Of a stretch of DNA of 16,358 nt, positions 7,105 to 12,724 are shown piece after piece. Positions within the stretch are counted from its first letter, which is position 1; each line of letters starts with the position of its first letter. The stretch comes from Calditrichaceae bacterium (GTDB taxonomy: Bacteria; Calditrichota; Calditrichia; Calditrichales; Calditrichaceae). The stretch covers positions 1 through 16,358 of the forward strand of contig JANTFQ010000016.1 in NCBI GenBank assembly GCA_024763405.1, in the 5' to 3' direction. The translations under genes were made by a program, and so were the position numbers. Under the pieces are notes generated by a model, which was given only the letters and a program-made list of their open reading frames with translations, did no database searches and had not been told where the DNA came from.

Positions 7105-7133
7105 AAAAAAAAACCGCCGGACTAACGGCGGTT
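7105..7133 (-). terminator. Rho-independent terminator (minus strand)
   Basis: A perfect 8-bp GC-rich stem (AACCGCCG at 7112-7119 with CGGCGGTT at 7126-7133) and a 6-nt loop. On the minus strand it is followed at once by a run of nine T (complement of the A run at 7105-7113). It would stop transcripts coming from the ccm side before the truA promoter. On the plus strand a T run occurs only about 10 nt after the stem, so activity in that direction would be weak. It lies about 590 bp past the ccmF stop. Confidence 0.85.
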
Positions 7134-7723
7134 ATCTGTTGGTTTTTTTAATTTTTAATATTTCAATACATTGATTTTGGGTTCGCTTCCCGATAAATAA
7201 TTTGCGGTTCTTTCTCATTCCGTGTGGGAAAATGATTAAGTGCAAAATTGAAGGCCGCTGATTATCACGGATAAAACACAAATTTCAATAAAACACATCA
7301 CTGTTTATGATATGATGCGATTTATATTCCATTAACTGCGAAGCAGTAACAAATGAATAACTTCGGGTGAAACCCGAAGATGAAAATGAAACAAAAGTGA
7401 AAAACTGCGAAGCAGTTTAATCAAATTTGTCCTTTGATGAATGGATGCTTCAAAGAATTTCAACCCCTTCAGAGTTGAAATCGTGGCTTGTTTATTTCAT
7501 TTCCCCGAATTTCATTCGGGGTTATTCATTTTTCATTCCTTCGGAATGTTTCGGTGGTGTCAAAAGTTTCTGGCAGAAATGCCAAATAATATGTTCCTCC
7601 TTTGCAATACGCCTGCCAGGACTTCAACGGATGGAAAAGTGATTTTCTTATGCCAAATTACCCACACAAAACGAGAAAGAACCTATTTTGCTGACACAAA
7701 ATCATTTCATCCTGTGCAAAACG
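7134..7723. other. Gene-free stretch between ccmF and the truA terminator
   Basis: No convincing gene is present. Short open frames on the plus strand (for example 7441-7776) read straight through the palindromes and into the 3' end of ccmF; they have no recognisable product. From 7134 to 7334 the DNA is AT-rich with no clear structure; the part around 7254-7284 (CCGCTGATTATCACGGAT and following) resembles, from memory, a phrase common in dispersed intergenic repeats of many bacteria. From 7335 to 7584 there is a dense set of small hairpins (separate entry). From 7585 to 7723 I see nothing further. Minus-strand transcripts from ccmF would pass through all of it before reaching the terminator near 7110. 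Confidence 0.7.
7335..7584. repeat. Cluster of short perfect palindromes with GAA or TTC loops
   Basis: Seven compact hairpins occur in 250 bp. ACTGC-GAA-GCAGT at 7335-7347. CTTCGGGT-GAA-ACCCGAAG at 7361-7379. AAACTGC-GAA-GCAGTTT at 7402-7418. ATTTCAAC and GTTGAAAT around a 9-nt loop containing TTC at 7457-7481. CCCCGAAT-TTC-ATTCGGGG at 7503-7521. CATTCC-TTC-GGAATG at 7534-7548. TGGCA-GAAA-TGCCA at 7571-7584. Four have loops of exactly GAA on the plus strand or its complement TTC flanked by perfect 5- to 8-bp stems of unrelated sequence, and 14 nt (AACTGCGAAGCAGT) occurs twice, at 7334 and 7403. The first three read GAA on the plus strand, the next three TTC, so the orientation of the loop triplet switches midway near 7440. 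Similar palindromes are, as far as I recall, dispersed in intergenic DNA of diverse bacteria; their function is unknown. Confidence 0.8.
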
Positions 7724-9952
7724 CTATGCTGTCGTTGGCGCTTTTTTCCGGCGGTGCTGGTAAATGGTTAAGATAAATCCCATAACCAGCAGGACCGTTC
7801 CCAGCCATAAAACGCTGATCAAAGGTTTTACCGAAATTTCGACGGCCAGTAATTCTTTCCCCGCATAAATATCCTTGGAACTATCCCCACCGGCAACAGC
7901 AAGCGTAAGCGAACCGGTTTCCACGTTAATCCCTTTTATCATTGCCTTCTGTTTTTGATCCGGCAATTCAGCGGGTAGAACTTCTTTTTTCTGACCGCGC
8001 ATAACCAGTGCCGGTTTAATGATGCCGAGGTCCTCGCCCGCCTTATCAAAAACTGCAATTTCGGCTGCAAGATGAATATCACCGGATTGCATTCCATGAT
8101 TTCCCATATCATATTTAAGGAATTCCAGCTGATACTCTCCAAAAGAAATTTTAGTGCCCTTTTTCAGCTCTACCTCACGCGCATTGGACCAGCTTTTTTC
8201 AGGCGGAATAATCTGGATGGGCGAAACATAAAAATCGCGCAGGAATGTATTCTGAACCGCCGGCCCGACCATGTAGGCCCGACTGTATTCACTCCAGTAA
8301 AACTTGGCAATTTCTTTTTTATTATTGATTTTCAGCAGCACCTTATCTTTTCCGTCTGGAGAAGGTACTTTGCCATTATATTCCACCTCATGCCCCATCA
8401 CATGGATGGGTGTATCCATCGGCAGGGTTACCCGTTTTGAACTGTCATAGACCGAGGAGGTTATGATCCCAATCAGCATTAATCCCAATCCTAAATGAGT
8501 CAGGTATCCGCCGAATTTGTAGTTCTTCCGGCGCAGCATCCGGACAATAAGTTCGCCATTGACCAGGATCATAAAAAAAGCAACGATTGTAATTATCAGC
8601 GGAATTATATCGCGAATTCCCAAAATAAAACTAATAATGCCAAGTACGATTGCTCCGCTGAGATGCCAAATCAACTGCCTTAGTTTTTCTCCATTGTTTC
8701 GTTTCCAGGTCATACGCGGAGCAAGGGAAATTAACAGGCCGATCAAAATTGCCAGCGGCCCGGCCAGTGTATTGTAGTAATCGGTAGATACATTGGACGC
8801 TTTTCCGAAGAAGCCGGAAATAATGGGAGAAGAAGTTCCCAGAAATGTCAGAATTGCAAAAATGACCAATACCAGCACACCAAACAAAATAAACGATTCT
8901 CGTGAAAAGAATGCTGTTTGTACTTTTTCACTCTTCACTTCATTAATGCGGAATAAAAATGTCAACAGGCTGATGGCCAGGAACAAAACAACAAATCCTG
9001 TGAGATAAAGATTTAGCTCAGAGCTGCCAAAGGAATGAACGGAGAAATCTGTAAGTACCCCGCTGCGGGTAAGAAAACTTCCGTACAGTACCAGAATAAA
9101 AGTAATCAGGGCCAGAAAGATATTTGTTTTTTTAACCCCTCCCTGAGTACGCTGAATCACAATGCCATGAATAAGGGCCAGCGATGTAATCCAGGGAATA
9201 AGCGAGCTGTTCTCCACCGGGTCCCAACCCCAGAAGCCGCCCCAGCCTAAGGTTGTGTAGGCCCAGTAGCCGCCTAAAATGATTCCGGTTCCCAGCATAG
9301 TGCTGGTAAACAGTACATAAGGATAGGCTGGCTTAATCCAGCCGGAATAATTCTTTTTAATCAAAGCGGCCATGGCAAAGGCAAACAAAATCATAGTTGC
9401 CGAATAGCCGGCAAATAGAATGGGCGGATGAATGGTCATCCAGGGGTCCTGCAGCAAAGGATTGAGTCCATTGCCGTCCGGCGGAATAACGCCCGGCCCG
9501 AACACAGAAGGATTAACCTGCCACACAAAAGAAAAAGGATTCTTTTTAATCAGGATCATCACAATAAAAGCCTGAACCAGCCCCATAAAGCTCATGACGA
9601 GCGCTTCGTCTTCTTCTTTTTTACGGATGATGAAAACGCCGTAGAGGGAGCCCATAAGTGTCCATAGTAAAAAGGTACCTTCCTGCCCGGCCCAGAAGGT
9701 AGAAATCAAATAATATAACGTTAAGTCCCGGGAAGAATAACTAAAGACATAGGACCATTCGAAGTGATGGTTTAAAATACCCCACATCAGCAGAGCCGAT
9801 TGCAGGACAATAAGCACAGCCGAAGTATAAAAGCTAAGACGCGCCAGTTTAAGCAGGTCTTCATTTTTACGCTGATAATACAAAAAATAGGATACAATAC
9901 TTATGATAAGAGCCGTAAATGTAAGTGCAGTTGCCGCAATCCCTATAATCAT
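7724..9952 (-). CDS. ccmF: Cytochrome c heme lyase subunit CcmF
   Basis: A 742-residue polytopic membrane protein of System I cytochrome c maturation; it receives heme from CcmE and attaches it to apocytochrome c on the periplasmic side. The heme-handling WWD domain is at about 236-247 (GWGGFWGWDPVEN, starting at G236), and the family histidines are visible at H175 (T-I-H-P-P), H262, and H306 (S-V-H-S-F), with another in Y-L-T-H-L-G-L-G-L before the large periplasmic C-terminal domain (roughly 500-710). A last membrane helix and a short basic tail (R-R-K-K) close the protein. It is longer than E. coli CcmF (647). The ATG overlaps the ccmE stop (ATGA), with GAGG seven bases upstream inside ccmE. 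No terminator follows closely. Confidence 0.95.
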   Translation of the reverse strand: MIIGIAATALTFTALIISIVSYFLYYQRKNEDLLKLARLSFYTSAVLIVLQSALLMWGILNHHFEWSYVFSYSSRDLTLYYLISTFWAGQEGTFLLWTLMGSLYGVFIIRKKEEDEALVMSFMGLVQAFIVMILIKKNPFSFVWQVNPSVFGPGVIPPDGNGLNPLLQDPWMTIHPPILFAGYSATMILFAFAMAALIKKNYSGWIKPAYPYVLFTSTMLGTGIILGGYWAYTTLGWGGFWGWDPVENSSLIPWITSLALIHGIVIQRTQGGVKKTNIFLALITFILVLYGSFLTRSGVLTDFSVHSFGSSELNLYLTGFVVLFLAISLLTFLFRINEVKSEKVQTAFFSRESFILFGVLVLVIFAILTFLGTSSPIISGFFGKASNVSTDYYNTLAGPLAILIGLLISLAPRMTWKRNNGEKLRQLIWHLSGAIVLGIISFILGIRDIIPLIITIVAFFMILVNGELIVRMLRRKNYKFGGYLTHLGLGLMLIGIITSSVYDSSKRVTLPMDTPIHVMGHEVEYNGKVPSPDGKDKVLLKINNKKEIAKFYWSEYSRAYMVGPAVQNTFLRDFYVSPIQIIPPEKSWSNAREVELKKGTKISFGEYQLEFLKYDMGNHGMQSGDIHLAAEIAVFDKAGEDLGIIKPALVMRGQKKEVLPAELPDQKQKAMIKGINVETGSLTLAVAGGDSSKDIYAGKELLAVEISVKPLISVLWLGTVLLVMGFILTIYQHRRKKAPTTA

Positions 9953-10320
9953 ACACCAGCCTCATCTTCCTGATATTTAGACGGACATTTTACCAGAAGA
10001 TCCTTCGCATGAAAAACACCATTTTCAAATTTTCCAACGCATACCACGTGGGACGCCTGATCAAAATTACCGGGTTTCGCACCATCGTAAACGACTTTAA
10101 TAACATCGCCTAACTCGTCTCTTATTTTAAATGTGAACAAATTACTCTGTATATTAAACTCTCCATCACCCAGGCGTTCACCTTTCACCTGCACCGTGGC
10201 AGAGGATGCTTTTGCGTCGGCAATTGACACATAAGGTGTAAGGGTAGCGTTAAAAGAGATGCCAGCCCAGACTGTAAAGGCGATAATAATAATACCGCCA
10301 ATTATATATTTAGAGCGCAT
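9949..10320 (-). CDS. ccmE: Cytochrome c-type biogenesis heme chaperone CcmE, CxxxY type
   Basis: A 123-residue periplasmic heme chaperone anchored by one N-terminal helix (about 5-23). It covalently holds heme loaded by CcmABCD and hands it to CcmF. The OB-fold body shows V-Q-V-K-G-E-R near 43-49 and V-V-Y-D-G near 76-80. The heme-attachment site reads L-L-V-K-C112-P-S-K-Y116: cysteine replaces the histidine of the proteobacterial H-x-x-x-Y motif, giving the CxxxY class known from Desulfovibrio, archaea and some Gram-positives. A second cysteine, C94, is also present. The protein is shorter than E. coli CcmE (159). The ATG at 10320 has AAAGGAA upstream; the stop overlaps the ccmF start. Confidence 0.94.
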   Translation of the reverse strand: MRSKYIIGGIIIIAFTVWAGISFNATLTPYVSIADAKASSATVQVKGERLGDGEFNIQSNLFTFKIRDELGDVIKVVYDGAKPGNFDQASHVVCVGKFENGVFHAKDLLVKCPSKYQEDEAGV

Positions 10321-10348
10321 AAAGCGTTCCTTTCTGTTCGTTCTGTTT

Positions 10349-10486
10349 TTATCGGTTTTTCTCGTTAGATAGTTGATCTAACTTTTTTTTAAGCGTTTTA
10401 ATTTTTTTATCGGTTGTCAACAGGTAGCTAAATATCCCTGTCCAGATAATTATATTAATAATTAGTACAACGTAAATCGGCTGCAT
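10349..10486 (-). CDS. ccmD: CcmD family small membrane protein
   Basis: A 45-codon gene between ccmC and ccmE, found by translating the gap. It begins ATG directly after the ccmC TAA and ends TAA at 10349. The product starts M-Q-P-I-Y-V-V-L, has one membrane helix (about 4-23) containing I-W15-T-G-I-F-S-Y21, and continues into a basic cytoplasmic tail D26-K-K-I-K-T-L-K-K-K-L. This is the CcmD layout: one helix with W and Y near its end, then an acidic residue and a lysine-rich helical tail. CcmD stabilises the CcmABC-CcmE complex and aids release of holo-CcmE. Position, size and topology all agree with the assignment, although sequence similarity in this family is low. It is 28 bp upstream of ccmE. 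Confidence 0.85.
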   Translation of the reverse strand: MQPIYVVLIINIIIWTGIFSYLLTTDKKIKTLKKKLDQLSNEKNR

Positions 10487-11149
10487 TTAATTCTCCAATT
10501 GTTTTATTTTTAATTGAATCCCGATTAAATCGATACGCTGCTTCAGCATCCAAAAAAAGACCGCCGTGTATGCAGATAGGGAACTTAAAAAAACCAGCAG
10601 CATTTTGCCGTTCATATGAATTTTACCCTGTGTATTTACAATGGGATCGGGATGTAGAGACGAATAAATCCGCGGTACTACAAAAACAAAAAAAGGCACG
10701 GTTACAAACGCCAGTAAATCATACACAGCAGAAAGCGCAGCACGCCGGTCTGCCTGTTCTACGGCTGAACGAAGCGCAAAATAAGCGGCATAGATTAACA
10801 ATAAAATAAAAATAGAGGTTTCCCGCGGATCCCAGTTCCAAAAAGAGCCCCAACTCATTTTTGCCCAAATGGAACCGGTTACAGTTGCCAGGACGCCAAA
10901 CAGCAAACCCAGTTGATTTGCCGCTTCAGCCCAGAGATCATATTTAAGCTCTTTATTCTTTAAGTAGATCCCGCTGAATAAAGCGCCCACCGCAAATGCC
11001 GTTACCGTAATCCAGGCGGTGGGTACATGGAAATAAAGTACCCGGGTATATTCCCCCAGTCCTTTAGCCAAAGGAGCATACAGGAACGCACCATAAATAA
11101 CGGCAGCCAGCAAAAAAAATAAGATAATTTTTAATGATTTTAAAAACAT
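10487..11149 (-). CDS. ccmC: Heme-handling/export protein CcmC
   Basis: A 220-residue six-helix membrane protein that presents heme to CcmE. The WWD domain is at 95-111 (WAKMSWGSFWNWDPRET), flanked by the two family histidines H41 (Y-F-H-V-P-T-A-W) and H166 (S-S-L-H-P). Length is close to the family norm. The ATG at 11149 has AGGGG seven bases upstream. A Bacteroidetes-type promoter lies in the 89-bp gap before it, so ccmC-ccmD-ccmE-ccmF may be transcribed independently of ccmA-ccmB. Its stop codon abuts the ccmD start. The WWD fold is shared with CcmF and ResC, but the size and neighbourhood fix the identity. Confidence 0.96.
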   Translation of the reverse strand: MFLKSLKIILFFLLAAVIYGAFLYAPLAKGLGEYTRVLYFHVPTAWITVTAFAVGALFSGIYLKNKELKYDLWAEAANQLGLLFGVLATVTGSIWAKMSWGSFWNWDPRETSIFILLLIYAAYFALRSAVEQADRRAALSAVYDLLAFVTVPFFVFVVPRIYSSLHPDPIVNTQGKIHMNGKMLLVFLSSLSAYTAVFFWMLKQRIDLIGIQLKIKQLEN

Positions 11150-11168
11150 CTCGTCCCCTTAGAAAGTG

Positions 11169-11200
11169 CAAATTTACAGCCTCAGCAATTAAAGAGCAAA
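11169..11200 (-). promoter_or_regulatory. Candidate Bacteroidetes-type promoter for ccmC
   Basis: On the minus strand, TTTG (11200-11197) is followed after 20 nt by TAAATTTG (11176-11169), matching the -33 TTTG and -7 TAnnTTTG consensus of Bacteroidetes primary-sigma promoters. The inferred start site is near 11162, leaving about a dozen bases plus the AGGGG ribosome binding site before the ccmC ATG. The bases after the -7 box (CAC) are the same as in the promoter of the TonB receptor gene. Confidence 0.6.
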
Positions 11201-11238
11201 AAATCCTACACTCTTACGTTTTAAACTATTAACCATCG

Positions 11239-11898
11239 CTATTCATTCCAGATAAAATCAAAAAGCAGAATCCCGGCTGTTATGATGACGACTGCGAAGG
11301 CAAACAGGGCTTGTAATTCCGATGAGGCCAATACCAATGGTGCGTTGGTCGCTGCTTTCTTTGCTGCGCTTATTCCACTTACGATAACCGGCAGAAGGAT
11401 GGGAAAGGCCAGTACGGTAAACAAGGCGCCTTTCGTATTACTTTTAGAAATAATAGCCGCAACGATGGTTCCGCCCCCGGCCAGCCCAAAAGTTCCGAAA
11501 ACAAGACTGAGCACAAAAACAAAAGCATCATAAATTACAAAATTCATTACGCCCATAAAGAGCGGCACGACCAGCAGTTCGACCATAAACAGCAGCATAA
11601 TATTAAACAGTAGTTTGCCAATAAAAACGCTGGAAGAGGTAGTAACCAGCTTTAAAGTATCGGCCGTGTGCGTCTCTTCTTCCCGCACAAAGATATGCGC
11701 CAGACCGGACATGGACGAAAAGAACAGAATGATCCAGAGCAGCGCGGAAAGTATTTCGGGACCGGCAGAAAAAGCGCCAATGGAAAATGAAACGGCCGTC
11801 AGGGTAACAATGGCAAACAGGAAAATCGCATTCAGGGCATAGCGGGTTTTAAATTCCTGCTGGACATCTTTTCTAAATACCAGCCACGCTTTATACAT
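11239..11898 (-). CDS. ccmB: Heme exporter membrane subunit CcmB
   Basis: A 219-residue permease with about six membrane helices that forms the CcmA2B2 transporter acting on CcmC-bound heme and CcmE. Recognisable CcmB features are the N-terminal F-R-K-D-V-Q-Q-E-F amphipathic segment, R-E-E-E-T-H-T-A-D-T-L-K-L after the second helix (the coupling region), and a Gly/Ala-rich segment T-F-G-L-A-G-G-G-T-I. The length matches E. coli CcmB (220). The ATG lies 8 bp inside ccmA, implying translational coupling with the ATPase. The next gene, ccmC, is separated by 89 bp with its own promoter. Confidence 0.93.
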   Translation of the reverse strand: MYKAWLVFRKDVQQEFKTRYALNAIFLFAIVTLTAVSFSIGAFSAGPEILSALLWIILFFSSMSGLAHIFVREEETHTADTLKLVTTSSSVFIGKLLFNIMLLFMVELLVVPLFMGVMNFVIYDAFVFVLSLVFGTFGLAGGGTIVAAIISKSNTKGALFTVLAFPILLPVIVSGISAAKKAATNAPLVLASSELQALFAFAVVIITAGILLFDFIWNE

Positions 11899-12505
11899 TT
11901 ACCTGCACCTTCACATCTGCCAGTTTCAAATCGTCGCTGTCGTTTGTGGCCATAATCAGTAAATGATTCTGTTTGTATTGTTGTAAAACTTCGTACACAA
12001 GGCGGATTCCCTCTTCATCCAGATTAGAACGTGGCTCATCCACAAATAGAATCTGTGGTTCATGCAGTAGTGCAAAAACATATTTCAGACGCTGCTTCAT
12101 CCCCGAAGAATATGTTTTAACGGCATCGTCTTCCCTGCCCTTTAAACCGAATTGTTCCATTAACTGAAAAATACGGGGAGCAAAATCTTTCAAACCGCGA
12201 ATTTTTGAGAAAAATTCTAAATTTTCCATGGCGCTTAAATCCTGATACAACTCCAGATAGGGGCCTAAAAACCCAATATGCTGAAAGATGTGTTCCGGAC
12301 GAATCGTTGTCCCATTTTGGGAATAGGTAATGCTACCGGAAGTGGGCAGGATTAAATGACTCAGTATGCGCATTAAGGTGGTTTTACCGGAACCATTCGG
12401 TCCAAGAACAGCTAAACACGTTCCGCTTTCTGCCTCGAAGGTTAGATTTTTAAAAATGGATTTTTCGGCAAAATTTTTGGAAATTTTTTCGGCGGTTAAT
12501 TTCAT
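11891..12505 (-). CDS. ccmA: Heme exporter ATP-binding subunit CcmA
   Basis: A 204-residue ABC ATPase that powers release of holo-CcmE from the CcmC complex. Walker A is G35-P-N-G-S-G-K-T42; the signature loop is Y-S-S-G-M-K-Q (132-138), a form common in CcmA; Walker B is I-L-F-V-D156-E157-P, followed by N-L-D-E-E-G (D-loop). At the H-loop position the sequence is A-T-N188-D-S, so Asn stands where most ABC ATPases have His. The length is normal for CcmA (about 200-210). The ATG at 12505 has no clear ribosome binding site. The gene follows the receptor terminator by 170 bp and overlaps ccmB by 8 bp. Confidence 0.93.
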   Translation of the reverse strand: MKLTAEKISKNFAEKSIFKNLTFEAESGTCLAVLGPNGSGKTTLMRILSHLILPTSGSITYSQNGTTIRPEHIFQHIGFLGPYLELYQDLSAMENLEFFSKIRGLKDFAPRIFQLMEQFGLKGREDDAVKTYSSGMKQRLKYVFALLHEPQILFVDEPRSNLDEEGIRLVYEVLQQYKQNHLLIMATNDSDDLKLADVKVQVNV

Positions 12506-12591
12506 AGGCGGGTAAGCTATAAAAAAAAGAGAATCCTGGCAACTGTTTGATTCGTATTTCTCTTTTTGGTATGAATTGGCTCTCTTTGAAC

Positions 12592-12612
12592 TGAATTGAT
12601 TGTGTCAATTCA
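12592..12612. promoter_or_regulatory. Palindrome upstream of ccmA, possible operator
   Basis: A perfect 8-bp inverted repeat, TGAATTGA and TCAATTCA, around TTGTG. It is about 90 bp upstream of the ccmA start in an otherwise unstructured gap. The inner TTGA-N5-TCAA resembles an FNR or Crp half-site pair, but those families use N6 between these bases, so assignment is not justified. It lacks a T run and is AT-rich, so it is unlikely to be a terminator. Confidence 0.4.
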
Positions 12613-12634
12613 TAGTTTTACATCGTCACAGCTG

Positions 12635-12666
12635 ATGCACTCCAAAATAATGTACTCCCCAAAATA
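12635..12666. repeat. Imperfect tandem direct repeat upstream of ccmA
   Basis: Two adjacent copies on the plus strand: ATGCACTCCAAAATA at 12635-12649 and ATGTACTCCCCAAAATA at 12650-12666. They differ by one substitution and a 2-base insertion. They sit between the receptor terminator and the palindrome at 12592-12612. Such spacing could be paired regulator sites for the ccm operon, or a small local duplication. Confidence 0.5.
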
Positions 12667-12674
12667 CCCCGAAA

Positions 12675-12702
12675 CAAAAAAGGCCGCCCTTTAGAGGCGG
12701 CC
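12675..12702 (-). terminator. Rho-independent terminator of the TonB receptor gene
   Basis: A 7-bp all-GC stem (GGCCGCC at 12682-12688 with GGCGGCC at 12696-12702), a 7-nt loop, and on the minus strand a T-rich run (TTTTTTG) right after the stem. It begins about 22 bp past the stop codon of the receptor gene at 12725, and it separates that gene from the ccm cluster. Confidence 0.92.
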
Positions 12703-12724
12703 ATTAAAGCAGGTTGGTTATTAA

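Noticed and set aside
7177..7193. A tRNA T-arm-like hairpin (TTGGG, 7-nt loop TTCGCTT, CCCGA)
   Set aside because: No acceptor stem, anticodon arm or D arm can be placed around it, and the loop lacks the conserved A after TTCG.
7335..7584. CRISPR array
   Set aside because: The palindromes differ in stem sequence, have irregular spacing and no constant repeat of 23-40 nt; no cas gene is near.
7441..7776. A 111-codon plus-strand open frame between ccmF and truA
   Set aside because: It reads through the hairpin cluster and into the ccmF 3' end on the opposite strand, has low-complexity Phe/His-rich sequence created by the palindromes, and shows no domain.
12596..12608. FNR/Crp box upstream of ccmA
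   Set aside because: The TTGA and TCAA halves are separated by 5 nt, not 6, so the canonical dimer spacing is missing.
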